This document shows positions 19,329 to 28,967 of a stretch of DNA of 64,000 nt, piece after piece. The notes under the pieces are model-generated. The model searched no databases and had not been told where the DNA came from. It saw only the letters and a list, made by a program, of their open reading frames with translations. Where the stretch lies: contig NZ_CP059725.1 of the NCBI RefSeq assembly GCF_014117425.1, positions 806,001 to 870,000 of the forward strand, given 5' to 3'. Origin of the DNA: Bartonella sp. HY038. Lineage in GTDB: Bacteria > Pseudomonadota > Alphaproteobacteria > Rhizobiales > Rhizobiaceae. The position numbers and the translations under genes were made by a program. Position 1 is the stretch's first letter. Every line of letters starts with the position of its first letter.

Positions 19329-19369
19329 AGTCCTGCAAAAATGATAAAGGTTTTTGCAGGATTTTTTTT
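19329..19369 (+). terminator. Rho-independent terminator of gyrA
   Basis: TCCTGCAAAAA/TTTTTGCAGGA forms an 11-bp stem with a 9-nt loop followed by seven or more Ts, 55 bp past the gyrA stop. Confidence 0.9.
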
Positions 19370-19407
19370 ATGGTATATGGTTCCTAATATTATTGAAAAT
19401 CATTGCA

Positions 19408-19513
19408 TTAGAGCATATTTCAATCTGGTTGGATCAGATTGCCGCTCTAATCCATTGTTTACCTGCGTTTTTTATCCGAAATCCGCTTCACACTTTTCGG
19501 AAAGACGCTCTAA
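19408..19513 (-). repeat. Dispersed palindromic intergenic repeat, copy 2
   Basis: The reverse complement of this stretch aligns along its whole length (about 106 bp) with copy 1 at 7577-7682, sharing GAAAAGTGTGAAGCGG, AAACAATGGATTAGAGCG and the inner palindrome. Its end lies only 14 bp before the coaD start codon, so it is inside the coaD leader or promoter. Confidence 0.82.
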
Positions 19514-19527
19514 ATGAAAGTTAAGCC

Positions 19528-20025
19528 ATGAAGCCAATTGGCATTTATGCGGGGTCGTTTGATCCAATTACAAATGGTCATCTTGATGTATTGCGCGGCA
19601 GCTTGAAAATTGCCGATAGGGTAATTGTTGCTATTGGTATTCATCCAGGTAAACAGCCGCTTTTTTCCTTTGTTGAGCGTAAAGATCTTATTCATGCTGT
19701 TGCGAATGATGAATTTAAGTGCGACGCAAAACGTATCGAGGTTATTGCCTTTGATAATCTAGTTGTTGATAAAGCACGAGAATTAGACGCATCTTTGCTC
19801 ATTCGTGGTTTGCGCGATGGCAGCGATCTTGATTATGAAATGCAGCTTGCCGGTATGAATGCGACTATGTCGCCCGATATACAAACGGTATTTTTACCAG
19901 CAAGTATTTCAGTTCGTGCTATTACTGCCACATTGGTGCGGCAGATTGCATCTATGGGCGGCAATGTTTCGCACTTTGTGCCGGAAATTGTCGCGCATGC
20001 TTTAAAAAATAAGTTTCAATCTTAA
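19528..20025 (+). CDS. coaD: Phosphopantetheine adenylyltransferase
   Basis: The 165-residue enzyme adenylates 4'-phosphopantetheine to dephospho-CoA, the penultimate CoA step. It has the nucleotidyltransferase motif [12 protein letters not shown] (about 9-20, with TxGH) and the [16 protein letters not shown] segment (about 91) that binds the substrate. Length is typical. Its place behind gyrA and before two cyclophilin genes is a conserved order in Rhizobiales. The ribosome binding site (GAAAG) is weak, and the upstream sequence is the intergenic repeat. Confidence 0.94.
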   Translation: MKPIGIYAGSFDPITNGHLDVLRGSLKIADRVIVAIGIHPGKQPLFSFVERKDLIHAVANDEFKCDAKRIEVIAFDNLVVDKARELDASLLIRGLRDGSDLDYEMQLAGMNATMSPDIQTVFLPASISVRAITATLVRQIASMGGNVSHFVPEIVAHALKNKFQS

Positions 20026-20149
20026 TATGCTTTGCTTATTTCAAAATATAAATTTGCATAGTATTTAAGTTTTAGCCAAGCTTCGGCTTTTCATTTGATT
20101 TTCAATAGAAAATTAAATGTAGTCAAACACTATTGGAGTTTTTATCACT

Positions 20150-20740
20150 ATGACTTTGTTTAAAAAAATTGCAGCAATTATGCTGTTTATTGCCGCGAGT
20201 TTAGCCTTTATCGCACCTTCGTCGGCTGCAGATAATGACAATATCCTTGTTCTTACATTAAAAGATGGTGATGTTGCTATCCAATTGCGCCCCGACCTTG
20301 CGCCAAAGCATGTTGAGCAAATTAAAAAGCTTGTACGCGATGGCGCCTATAATGATGTGGTTTTTCACCGCGTGATTGATGGTTTTATGGCGCAAACTGG
20401 TGATGTGCAATTTGGTAATTTGAAAAAAGGCTTTGATGCCAATTCTGCGGGTATGGGTGGCTCAAATTATCCAAATATTAATGCAGAATTTTCAAAAGAA
20501 CCATTTGTGCGTGGTACTGTTGGTATGGCGCGGAGCCAAAATCCAAATTCAGCTAATTCACAATTCTTCATTTGTTTTGATTCAGCATCAAGCCTAAATG
20601 GTCAATATACTGTTGTTGGCAAGGTTATCAAAGGTATGAACGTGGTCGATAAAATTAAAAAGGGCTCTAGCAGCGATAATGGTAAAGTTGAAAATCCTGA
20701 CCATATTATTAAGGCAGGTCTTGTATCTTCAGTAAAATAA
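20150..20740 (+). CDS. Periplasmic cyclophilin-type peptidyl-prolyl isomerase
   Basis: The 196-residue protein has a signal peptide (1-26, ending PSSAA) and a cyclophilin domain. Catalytic motifs are visible: FHRVIDGFMAQTGD (about 75, with the catalytic Arg), GTVGMARSQNPNSANSQFFI (about 122) and the final YTVVGKVIKGMNVVD. It speeds proline isomerisation of exported proteins. The neighbour at 20888 is a close paralogue without a signal peptide, so the pair arose by duplication and serves two compartments. Confidence 0.92.
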   Translation: MTLFKKIAAIMLFIAASLAFIAPSSAADNDNILVLTLKDGDVAIQLRPDLAPKHVEQIKKLVRDGAYNDVVFHRVIDGFMAQTGDVQFGNLKKGFDANSAGMGGSNYPNINAEFSKEPFVRGTVGMARSQNPNSANSQFFICFDSASSLNGQYTVVGKVIKGMNVVDKIKKGSSSDNGKVENPDHIIKAGLVSSVK

Positions 20741-20887
20741 CCCAAATAATTTAATACGCGCTCATGACTGGGTGCTTTCTCATTTTTAAGCGGATAGTTT
20801 ATTTTTAATTCTATTAAAACTCTATCTGCTTATTGACATAATTGGCCCTTTGCATAAAAAGGGAAAAAACAACAGGAGTAATGTCGA

Positions 20888-21397
20888 ATGGCTTATAAAG
20901 ATCCGGAAAATACCCTCATCCTTGAAACAACCAAGGGAAATGTAGCAATTGAGCTATTTCCTGATCTTGCTCCTGGTCACGTAGAGCGTATTAAGGAACT
21001 CGCTCGCGAGGGCGCCTATGATAATGTTGTGTTCCACCGCGTAATTGATGGTTTTATGGCGCAAACTGGCGATGTTGAATATGGTAAAACCGATTCAGCT
21101 AAGTTTAATGCAGCGCGTGCTGGCATGGGTGGCTCTTCAAAGCCAGATCTTAAGGCAGAATTTTCTAATGCTAAGCACGTTCGTGGTGCAGCTTCAATGG
21201 CGCGTAGCCAAAATCCAAATTCAGCGAATTCACAATTCTTCATCTGTTTTGAAGATGCATCATTTCTTGATCGCCAATATACCGTTTGGGGTCAAGTGAT
21301 TGAAGGCATGGAAAATGTCGATAAAATCAAGCGCGGTGAGCCTGTGCGTGATCCAGATGTTATCTTGAAGGCATATGTTGCCTCTGACGCTGAGTAA
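20888..21397 (+). CDS. ppiB: Cytoplasmic cyclophilin-type peptidyl-prolyl isomerase
   Basis: The 169-residue cyclophilin has no signal peptide. The same catalytic segments are present (FHRVIDGFMAQTGD about 54, SMARSQNPNSANSQFFI about 102). It is highly similar to the periplasmic protein upstream over its whole length, and the DNA is nearly identical over several stretches. The start ATG 20888 follows AACAGGAGTAATGTCGA. A hairpin terminator lies 19 bp after the stop. Confidence 0.92.
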   Translation: MAYKDPENTLILETTKGNVAIELFPDLAPGHVERIKELAREGAYDNVVFHRVIDGFMAQTGDVEYGKTDSAKFNAARAGMGGSSKPDLKAEFSNAKHVRGAASMARSQNPNSANSQFFICFEDASFLDRQYTVWGQVIEGMENVDKIKRGEPVRDPDVILKAYVASDAE

Positions 21398-21415
21398 ATA
21401 TTTGATTAGTCGAAT

Positions 21416-21448
21416 AAAGCGGGGCATAGCAATATGCTCCGCTTTTTT
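21416..21448 (+). terminator. Rho-independent terminator after the cyclophilin pair
   Basis: AAGCGGGGCATA/TATGCTCCGCTT forms a 12-bp stem (one G-U pair) with a 4-nt loop and a T run. Confidence 0.88.
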
Positions 21449-21557
21449 ATGTCATAAACTTGCATAGTAAGTTTAAAATATGACTATCAATCACCAACAC
21501 AAAACCTTATGCTAAGTTTTACCCTTTTTATCCATGTTCCAATAGTTAGTTATTTCC

Positions 21558-22640
21558 ATGAATGTAGACCTTTTTGATTTTGAATTGCCGGAAAGCCATA
21601 TTGCTTTGCGCCCTTTGGTGCCGCGCGAGGCTGCAAAATTATTGGTCGTTGATGAAAGCCATATTCCAAGTGATTTCCATATTGGCGATTTACCGCAGCT
21701 TTTGCGGGCAGGGGACGCATTGGTTTTTAATGATACTAAGGTTATCCCAGCGCGGCTTGAAGGCACACGAACACGCGGTGAGGCTGTCGCCCATATTGGT
21801 GCAACCCTGCATATGCGCATGTCACCTAATAGTTGGAAAGCTTTTGTGCGCCCAGCCAAACGGTTAAACGAGGGCGAGATTATTGTCTTTAGCAAGGCAG
21901 ATCAAAGATTGGAAGCGCAGGTTAGTGAAAAGGGGGAAGCTGGCGAAATGCTGCTTACCTTCGATAAGTCTGGCGCTGAACTTGATAGTGCGATAGCCTT
22001 TATTGGGCATATGCCTTTACCACCTTATATTGCGGCAAGGCGCGGTGAAGATGCACAGGATACCAAGGATTATCAAACGGTTTTTGCGCGTGAAGAGGGC
22101 GCTGTTGCTGCACCAACTGCGGGCTTGCATTTTACCAATAGCCTACTTGATAGTTTGAAAGAAAAAGGGCTCGAACAGCATTTTGTAACTTTGCATGTTG
22201 GTGCGGGTACATTTTTACCGGTTAAAGTAGATGATACGATTGACCACAAAATGCATTCAGAAATTGGTCATATCAGCCAAGAGGTTGCAGATCATTTAAA
22301 TGCTGTGCGCGCACGCGGTGGGCGTATCGTCGCCGTTGGTACAACTGCATTGCGTTTGCTTGAAAGTGCGGCAAAAGATGATGGTAGCTTAGCAGCATGG
22401 TCTGGTGCTACCGATATTTTTATAACGCCCGGTTATCGGTTTAAAATTGTTGATCAGTTGATTACCAATTTCCATTTACCGCGTTCAACGCTGTTTATGC
22501 TGGTTTCAGCTTTTGCTGGATTAGATGTGATGAAAAACGCCTATATGCATGCAATTGATAATGACTATCGTTTTTATTCTTATGGCGATAGTAGCTTATT
22601 AACGCGCAATGATGATGCTTTAAAACTGCAGGATAAATAA
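21558..22640 (+). CDS. queA: S-adenosylmethionine:tRNA ribosyltransferase-isomerase QueA
   Basis: The 360-residue enzyme moves the ribose of S-adenosylmethionine to 7-aminomethyl-7-deazaguanine in tRNA, making epoxyqueuosine. QueA marks are [14 protein letters not shown] at the start, [13 protein letters not shown] (about 55), the PTAGLHFT motif (about 186) and the [10 protein letters not shown] segment (about 216). It ends one base before tgt, so the two queuosine genes form an operon. The upstream queuosine-precursor genes are not in the window. Confidence 0.95.
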   Translation: MNVDLFDFELPESHIALRPLVPREAAKLLVVDESHIPSDFHIGDLPQLLRAGDALVFNDTKVIPARLEGTRTRGEAVAHIGATLHMRMSPNSWKAFVRPAKRLNEGEIIVFSKADQRLEAQVSEKGEAGEMLLTFDKSGAELDSAIAFIGHMPLPPYIAARRGEDAQDTKDYQTVFAREEGAVAAPTAGLHFTNSLLDSLKEKGLEQHFVTLHVGAGTFLPVKVDDTIDHKMHSEIGHISQEVADHLNAVRARGGRIVAVGTTALRLLESAAKDDGSLAAWSGATDIFITPGYRFKIVDQLITNFHLPRSTLFMLVSAFAGLDVMKNAYMHAIDNDYRFYSYGDSSLLTRNDDALKLQDK

Positions 22641-22641
22641 A

Positions 22642-23772
22642 ATGAGCGAAAATTTTACCTTTAAATTGATTGCAGAAGATAAAAAGGCACGGCGCGGCGA
22701 AATCACCATGCCACGCGGCACCGTTCGCACGCCGGCCTTTATGCCTGTTGGCACGGGCGGTACGGTAAAAGCCATGTATATGGATCAGGTTAAAGACCTT
22801 GGCGCAGATATTATTCTTGGCAATACCTATCATCTAATGCTGCGCCCGGGGGCGGAGCGGGTTGCAAAGCTTGGTGGCTTGCATGAATTTGCCCGTTGGC
22901 AAGGGCCAATTCTTACCGATTCAGGCGGTTTTCAGGTAATGTCCTTAGCGGGTTTACGTAAATTAGATGAAAAAGGTGTCACCTTCCAATCCCATATTGA
23001 TGGCCGTCGCTATGAAATGTCGCCTGAACGCTCGATTGAAATTCAGGGCTTACTTGATTCAGATATCCAAATGCAGCTTGATCAATGTGTGGCATTGCCA
23101 GCGACCTTTAATGAAATGGAAAAAGCCATGGAATTATCCTTGCGCTGGGCACAGCGTTGTAAGGATGCCTTTGGGATTCAGGCTGGCAAGGCGATGTTTG
23201 GTATTGTGCAGGGTGGTGATAATGTGCCTTTGCGTGAACGCTCAGCAGAAGCATTAAAGGAACTGGATCTTAAAGGCTATGCCGTTGGCGGCCTTGCGGT
23301 TGGTGAACCGCAACAAGTGATGATGGATATGCTGGATGTTACTTGTCCAATTTTACCACGTGAAAAGCCACGCTATTTGATGGGTGTTGGCACGCCTGAC
23401 GACATTATTAAAGCTGTTGCACGCGGTATTGATATGTTTGATTGCGTGATGCCCACGCGCGCTGGGCGCCATGGTTTGGCTTTTACGCGCTTTGGCAAGG
23501 TCAATCTACGCAATGCACGACATAATGAAGACCACCGCCCACTAGACCCTCAATCTTCTTGCCCTGCCGCGCGTGATTATAGCCGCGCATATTTACATCA
23601 TTTGATAAAATCCAATGAGGCTTTAGGTTCAATGTTGTTAACGTGGAATAATCTTAGCTATTATCAAGACTTAATGGCAGGCATAAGGGCAGCGATTGAA
23701 GCTGGCCGATATGATGATTTTTGTGGTGAAACCAGCGAAGCTTGGGCCAAAGGTGATATGGCACCGCTTTAG
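22642..23772 (+). CDS. tgt: tRNA-guanine transglycosylase
   Basis: The 376-residue enzyme swaps guanine-34 for preQ1 in GUN tRNAs. The substrate-site motifs [10 protein letters not shown] (about 93) and [13 protein letters not shown] (about 264) are intact. The zinc region reads [20 protein letters not shown] (301-320). Against the CxCxxC pattern of the E. coli and Zymomonas enzymes, only Cys307 and the His remain, with Ser305 and Ala310 in the other positions. I believe relatives in Rhizobiales share this, but could not check. It forms an operon with queA. Confidence 0.94.
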   Translation: MSENFTFKLIAEDKKARRGEITMPRGTVRTPAFMPVGTGGTVKAMYMDQVKDLGADIILGNTYHLMLRPGAERVAKLGGLHEFARWQGPILTDSGGFQVMSLAGLRKLDEKGVTFQSHIDGRRYEMSPERSIEIQGLLDSDIQMQLDQCVALPATFNEMEKAMELSLRWAQRCKDAFGIQAGKAMFGIVQGGDNVPLRERSAEALKELDLKGYAVGGLAVGEPQQVMMDMLDVTCPILPREKPRYLMGVGTPDDIIKAVARGIDMFDCVMPTRAGRHGLAFTRFGKVNLRNARHNEDHRPLDPQSSCPAARDYSRAYLHHLIKSNEALGSMLLTWNNLSYYQDLMAGIRAAIEAGRYDDFCGETSEAWAKGDMAPL

Positions 23773-23920
23773 GTGCAAGGGATAAACAATCAAAGCATTA
23801 TTGTTTCTTGAAAGCGAGAAACGGTAATGTCATAGTAGTATCGTACTAAAAGTGACAATTTAAAAATATCATTTGCAGTTTACTGCATATAATCGATTAC
23901 CCTTAAAAAGGATAGCTATT

Positions 23921-24403
23921 ATGAAACGCATATTGATGATTTTATCTCTTGGTCTTTTGCCTAGTTTTGCTTTTGCACAAGATTTGCCAACAGCACCCTA
24001 TTTACCATTAAGCCTTGCGGGAAAGGCAGCTCATGCAGCTCTTGATGCATGTGCGGCTAAGGGGCATAATGTTAGCGTTGCCATTGTCTTAAGAGACGGT
24101 TCAACCAAAGTGTTGTTAAAAGCAGATCAGTCGGGTCCTCATACGGCAGGCAGCGCGCAAGGCAAGGCATTTACATCGGCTGCTATGGGACGCGATAGCG
24201 CTAGCCTTGCGGAATTTATTGCCAAAAATCCAGAAAATGCAGGCCTTCGTGATATGGATGTGCGTTTTGTTATCCAAGGCGGTGGTTTGCCAATTAAAAT
24301 TGGTGATGCATTGGTTGGTGGTATTGGTGTTGGTGGCGCGCCAAGCGGTGCTATTGATGCCGAATGCGCCCAAGCTGGCATTGATGCTATTGTCAAAAAA
24401 TAA
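23921..24403 (+). CDS. Secreted GlcG/HbpS-type haem-binding family protein
   Basis: The 160-residue protein starts at ATG 23921 (AAAAGGA upstream) with a signal peptide ending FAFA near residue 20. An upstream in-frame start at 23873 would spoil the signal peptide. The body has the GlcG/HbpS (DUF336) pattern: ALDACAAKGHNVSVAIV, a KAFTSAAMGRDSA segment and the C-terminal GGGLPIKIGDALVGGIGVGGAPSG. Family members form octamers, and some bind haem or small molecules. The exact role is unknown. It is a single-gene unit with a terminator. Confidence 0.85.
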   Translation: MKRILMILSLGLLPSFAFAQDLPTAPYLPLSLAGKAAHAALDACAAKGHNVSVAIVLRDGSTKVLLKADQSGPHTAGSAQGKAFTSAAMGRDSASLAEFIAKNPENAGLRDMDVRFVIQGGGLPIKIGDALVGGIGVGGAPSGAIDAECAQAGIDAIVKK

Positions 24404-24412
24404 TTAGGGATT

Positions 24413-24454
24413 AGGATATCTAGCAGTTTTTCAATCTTTGCTAGATATCCTTTT
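24413..24454 (+). terminator. Rho-independent terminator
   Basis: AGGATATCTAGCA pairs perfectly with TGCTAGATATCCT (13 bp), followed by TTTT, 9 bp past the haem-binding-type gene. Confidence 0.82.
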
Positions 24455-24553
24455 AAAGTAAAAATTAAATAGATAGTGATTAATTAACTGATTGTTTTAT
24501 ATAAGGTTTGTATAAATATCACAAAGCTCGTCTTCGTTGTTTTTGCGTGGTTT

Positions 24554-25543
24554 TTATTTGTTTTTACCAAGCAATTTTACCAAATCATCGCGAAAATCTT
24601 TGCAGTCACTTTCGCCTTTGCTAATCCCTAGATCATACCAAGCAATAATTTTGGTGTATTCCTCTTGATAATCTTGTGGTTTTTGTAGCATTTTGGGTGC
24701 CAAATCAGGATAGAGATAACTATGTCCAAGTAAGCATATTGACTTTTTGTTGCCCGCAATTGCGGCAGCAAGATAGTTGGCTTGGGCATCCTGTTTCTTT
24801 TTATAAAATTCTTTATCACCTAGTGCTTTTAAATGATCGCCACTGATGCGGATGCCATTTTGCAAAAGTGCCGCTTCATGTACTTCTTGGGCGGACTGAT
24901 CGTCACCTAAAAGCCGATATAACTGTGTTAAATAGATAGGGCTACGTAAATTAAATTCAAAAATCTTAGCGTTTTTTACACAAAGATTTAATGCATTATT
25001 GAGTTTTTCTACATCTTCTGTTTGTTTGCTGGTTTGCATGAGAATGGTAGGTGAAATGCTAAATACCGCTTCATCGCATTCATTCCAACCCAATTGTTCT
25101 TCAATTTGCATTGTTGCATAAAGCAGTTGTTTTTCACCTTTTGCCGTTTGAACAAGGAATTTTGTATTCTTAATGACCATATCAAGTTCCTCGATATTAG
25201 ATACTTGACCATTGGTTTGTTTTTTGAATCGTTTGTAATAATCATTACCGATTAGATAATTAGGTGTAAGGATGCCTTCTACCCCAGCAATATATGCTGT
25301 GCCCGCAATTTCAATCGCATCTAAATCGTTGTTTTGTGCTGTCTCTAACACTTTTAGCAATAGGGCTTTATCTTTTAGACAAGTCAAAATATCGTCAAAC
25401 TTGCTAATTTCTTTTAACTGTAAAACGGTTTTATAGGCCTGCTCAGTGTCCGCAGGACAGCGTTCGTTTGTATTTTGTGCTACCGCGCGATAACTAGTAA
25501 GAGTTAAAAATACAAAAATAATAAAAGCAATAATATTCTTCAT
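24554..25543 (-). CDS. Secreted helical-repeat protein of unknown function (Sel1-like)
   Basis: The 329-residue protein has a signal peptide (about 1-22, ending YRAVAQ) and an alpha-helical body. Segments near the C-terminus resemble Sel1/TPR repeats (QANYLAAAIAGNKKSICLLGHSYL and IIAWYDLGISKGESDCKDF). Five or more cysteines suggest disulfides in the periplasm. I cannot assign a family with certainty. It stands alone; a decayed insertion sequence lies 160 bp upstream. Confidence 0.75.
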   Translation of the reverse strand: MKNIIAFIIFVFLTLTSYRAVAQNTNERCPADTEQAYKTVLQLKEISKFDDILTCLKDKALLLKVLETAQNNDLDAIEIAGTAYIAGVEGILTPNYLIGNDYYKRFKKQTNGQVSNIEELDMVIKNTKFLVQTAKGEKQLLYATMQIEEQLGWNECDEAVFSISPTILMQTSKQTEDVEKLNNALNLCVKNAKIFEFNLRSPIYLTQLYRLLGDDQSAQEVHEAALLQNGIRISGDHLKALGDKEFYKKKQDAQANYLAAAIAGNKKSICLLGHSYLYPDLAPKMLQKPQDYQEEYTKIIAWYDLGISKGESDCKDFRDDLVKLLGKNK

Positions 25544-25702
25544 GATACCCCAAATCTAATTTAAAACTTTACCATATTCTGATCATTTTGGCGACGTTTA
25601 CAACTTTAATTTAGCTTAAAATACTATTTGCCAACAATATAAATCACTGTAAATCATTGTAAGGCTATTTTTTTCATTAGTTTTATTTCACATGTAAAAG
25701 CT

Positions 25703-25984
25703 TTAGGGTCAGCACCGATTAATTTGAACGAAATGGTATGACGAAATTTTTGTGAGAACCCAAAGATTAAATACGAGAAGAGTTGCCGAGAAGTATGAAT
25801 ATTTTCAAAGCTATTCGACAAAGTTATCACGAAAATTTAACATATCCTGAAAGGACACCAAAACAGCTGTAATCACAGCGTCGTAAAGCTCAAATGAGTA
25901 TACCACCCACTTTTCGCTTTCCTTCTTTTATATTTTTGCTGTTTATTGTGCCATTTCATGTAAATTAATGAGTCCTGACCCTAA
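25703..25984 (+). mobile_element. IS5-family-like remnant flanked by inverted repeats
   Basis: The 23-base ends TTAGGGTCAG...ATTAATTT (25703-25725) and its near-perfect inverse AAATTAAT...CTGACCCTAA (25962-25984) enclose about 236 bp. Inside, 25755-25815 reads RTQRLNTRRVAEKYEYFQ, which resembles the end of IS5-family transposases (RLK-WRRIATRYDK). The rest of the transposase is absent, so this is a dead, internally deleted copy. A TA stands at both outer edges as a possible target duplication. Confidence 0.65.
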
Positions 25985-26101
25985 GCATTTAGCTGCCTAT
26001 GCGTTTATTTTCACTCTTGAATTTGTGCCCTCGCAAACCCAAATAATTTATAAATTAAGTTAAACACTAATGGCGCGTTGACGCGTGAAAAGATAGGGCA
26101 A

Positions 26102-27088
26102 ATGAAACTTTCCGTTCTTGATTTATCCAATGTTCCTGAAGGGAGCGCGCCTAAAGATGCTTTGCGCAATTCTATAGACCTTGCACGCCATGTCGAGAAC
26201 CTTGGTTTTAAGCGTATTTGGTATGCTGAACACCATAATATGACAGGTATTGCCAGTGCCGCGACTGCGGTTTTAATTGGTCAAGTAGCGGCAGTCACCA
26301 ATAAAATTATTTTAGGATCGGGCGGCATTATGCTGCCCAACCATTCCCCTTTGGTTATTGCCGAGCAATTTGGAACGCTATCGGCGCTTTATCCAGGGCG
26401 TATCGAATTAGGTTTAGGGCGCGCGCCTGGCACCGACCAGCTTACTGCACGCGCCTTACGCCATCGTCACGATCTTGATGCCAATTCTTTTCCCCAAGAT
26501 GTGGTGGAACTGCTTGGTTATTTTAAAGAGGCATCGCAAGGACAGCAAGTTCGTGCAGTTCCAGGAGCTGGAGAAAATGTGCCAATTTGGATTTTAGGCT
26601 CCAGCCTTTTTGGCGCGCAATTGGCTGCAATTTTGGGGCTTCCTTATGCTTTTGCTTCGCATTTTGCGCCAGCTGAGCTTGACAATGCGTTAAAAATCTA
26701 TCGGGAACGGTTTGAGCCTTCAGAGACTTTAGCAAAACCACATGCAATGGTGGCGCTTAATGCCATTGTTGCCGATAGTGATGAAGAAGCCCAATATCTC
26801 TTTACTTCGTTGCAACAATCCTTTGTTAATTTGCGCACTGGCCGCGCAGGTCCATTACCGCGCCCGCAGGATAGTTTTGCTAAAACTTTGCCAGAGCAAT
26901 TCCAGATGATCCTTGAGCAAACGCTTTCATGCTCGGTTATTGGTTCACCGCAAACTGTACGCGAAGGCCTTACTAAATTATTGGCGCGCACTAAGGCTGA
27001 CGAGCTGATTGTTACAACAACGGTTCATGATCATGAGGCGCGCAAAAAATCGTTCACGTTGTTAAGTGAGATTATGGAAACGTTGTAG
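26102..27088 (+). CDS. Luciferase-like flavin-dependent monooxygenase
   Basis: The 328-residue protein belongs to the LLM class (MsnO8-type) of FMNH2-dependent monooxygenases. The start [14 protein letters not shown] at ATG 26102 is typical and has AGGG upstream; an in-frame TTG at 26078 is less likely. Further marks are [10 protein letters not shown] (about 38), the [13 protein letters not shown] loop (about 73) and the [10 protein letters not shown] motif (about 112). The substrate is unknown. It is convergent with the AidB-like gene across a shared hairpin. Confidence 0.9.
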   Translation: MKLSVLDLSNVPEGSAPKDALRNSIDLARHVENLGFKRIWYAEHHNMTGIASAATAVLIGQVAAVTNKIILGSGGIMLPNHSPLVIAEQFGTLSALYPGRIELGLGRAPGTDQLTARALRHRHDLDANSFPQDVVELLGYFKEASQGQQVRAVPGAGENVPIWILGSSLFGAQLAAILGLPYAFASHFAPAELDNALKIYRERFEPSETLAKPHAMVALNAIVADSDEEAQYLFTSLQQSFVNLRTGRAGPLPRPQDSFAKTLPEQFQMILEQTLSCSVIGSPQTVREGLTKLLARTKADELIVTTTVHDHEARKKSFTLLSEIMETL

Positions 27089-27170
27089 ATTGAATTATTT
27101 TCTATTCTTTTGTTAGTTAGAAAATGTATGAGTGTTGGTATCACATGAAGCCATTTCATTGTTTATATTA

Positions 27171-27202
27171 AAGCCTATCAGAGAAAATCTTCTGATAGGC
27201 TT
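27171..27202. terminator. Bidirectional hairpin between convergent genes
   Basis: AAGCCTATCAGA/TCTGATAGGCTT forms a perfect stem of at least 12 bp with a short A-rich loop, midway between two converging genes. The T tails on both sides are modest. Confidence 0.7.
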
Positions 27203-27212
27203 AAATTTTCAC

Positions 27213-28841
27213 TTATGCGGATGGATATAGGGCTTCTAAAATAAAGGTCGCATTAAAACGTGGACTCATCATGCCATAAGTCGAGCGCCATTGCCCACCT
27301 AATCGGCTTTCAACAAAGGCGTTGGCTACCATGTCAATATCTAGGCGGCTTAAAGCGGCAGCAGCAGCAGTATAGGCAAATTGTTCCATCAGCAAAAAGG
27401 CCGATCCGCTATCATTAACGGCCATTTTAGCCGCCACTTGCAAGACTTCGGCAGTTCTTGGCCCGGCGGATCCAATATTGCCAGCAAGACCAATAATAAT
27501 ATTTTCAAAATGATCGGGGTATTTTTTTACAGCTTTTATAAAATCTTGAATATGATCATTGGGCGTTTTTTCAAAACTGCGATTGCGCGCAAAAAAACGT
27601 AAGCCGCGATGGGTACGTTCACCCTTTTGAAGTGGGAAATTAGTTCGGGTTGTGATGGCGCAATCGGTAATTTGGCGGGCGAGTTGTTCACTCCAATAGG
27701 CAACAACCGGGCGTAGAAGCTCTGCCCAAACTGCCTGAACTTCATTTTGTGCAGCAATGTCGATGGATTGGCCAAGCCGCAGGGTCAAAACTGTTAAAGC
27801 GGCGCAGTCGAGTGCGGCATCGGCCAACATGCGGCCATAAAATATATTTTCTTTGCCGTTTTCTTTTTCCATGCGCAATAAGTCAACTGCAACGCGCATG
27901 GCACTGCGAGCTATGCTGGCACTTATCACGGCATTATCATTGCCAAGATTGTCAAATACTTCGTTGATGATTGTTGTAAACTGATCTTCCTTGGCAACAA
28001 GCCAACCGGCACTCTGCTCAAAGATCATACTGGCAAAAGGTGCAGTAAGGATTGATGCATCTTGAATGGCAGGGCGCAAACTAATGCCATTTAATTGACC
28101 AGAACCAAGCAAACGTGGAACAAGGAAAAGGCATGGCTTGTCCTTAATGACAGCGCTTACTAAAAAGCCATCTGCAACTGGATTTATAACCCTTATTTTT
28201 TCGCCGCTGATGCGAAAAACGCTATCTGCGCCTTCGCCGTCTTCATACATGGCTTCAGCTTTTGCTGTGCAAGCTGATATAGTGCTTTTGCCTGATGCTA
28301 ATTCTTGGATAGCAAGGGAAATACTTGCCCCTTCCTTGCGTGGAAAGGCAATACGGGCAGGGTCATGCATCGGACTTGCAAGTTGTGGCTGCCATTGTTC
28401 ATAAAGCTCCTCGCAATGGCGAAGTGCGCCAAGGCCAGCGCTTGATATGCATAATTCTTGTAAATGGCCAGTTTCCAAGCCGCCAAGCAAAAACAACCTC
28501 ATCATACGTGTTTGGGCACGTTTTCCTTCTTCTTCAGGATTATCCTCATAAAGCGAACCTGCAATGCCCGCCGCGCGAGACCTCGTTAATAGGCTATGAT
28601 AGGCTGGGTGGATATCAACATCTTCAAGCAGTTCGCCCCATTGATTATAAAGGTTAAGCATTGGCAAGTGACGATGGGCAAGGCGCGCGCGCTCATCGGC
28701 CTCTATGCTTGCGGTATAATCGCCAAGATCAGAAAAGGATGGTAGCAGTGAAATATCAAGCTGTGATGCTGTTTGAAACAGGATAGGATCACTGAAGAAA
28801 TAATTGTCACTGGTTTTTAATTTGCTGTTTTCTGCTTGCAA
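27213..28841 (-). CDS. AidB-like acyl-CoA dehydrogenase family protein
   Basis: The 542-residue flavoprotein has the acyl-CoA dehydrogenase fold and matches the AidB branch: a long N-terminal section (1-165), then the FAD domain and a helical C-terminal domain ending near SRLGGQWRSTYG. AidB in E. coli is part of the adaptive response to DNA alkylation and binds DNA. Whether this protein does so is unknown. No ada or alkB gene is nearby. An acyl-CoA dehydrogenase with another substrate is the alternative. Confidence 0.85.
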   Translation of the reverse strand: MQAENSKLKTSDNYFFSDPILFQTASQLDISLLPSFSDLGDYTASIEADERARLAHRHLPMLNLYNQWGELLEDVDIHPAYHSLLTRSRAAGIAGSLYEDNPEEEGKRAQTRMMRLFLLGGLETGHLQELCISSAGLGALRHCEELYEQWQPQLASPMHDPARIAFPRKEGASISLAIQELASGKSTISACTAKAEAMYEDGEGADSVFRISGEKIRVINPVADGFLVSAVIKDKPCLFLVPRLLGSGQLNGISLRPAIQDASILTAPFASMIFEQSAGWLVAKEDQFTTIINEVFDNLGNDNAVISASIARSAMRVAVDLLRMEKENGKENIFYGRMLADAALDCAALTVLTLRLGQSIDIAAQNEVQAVWAELLRPVVAYWSEQLARQITDCAITTRTNFPLQKGERTHRGLRFFARNRSFEKTPNDHIQDFIKAVKKYPDHFENIIIGLAGNIGSAGPRTAEVLQVAAKMAVNDSGSAFLLMEQFAYTAAAAALSRLDIDMVANAFVESRLGGQWRSTYGMMSPRFNATFILEALYPSA

Positions 28842-28967
28842 CCGAATATTCCTTGAAAATTAAAGAGCCAATTAATCCAACTGATTGATAATTGCACGAT
28901 ATATAGTTTAAATGCACCATGCCATAGAAATTTTGAATATCAAGAGATAATCTTAGAAGTTAAAGAT

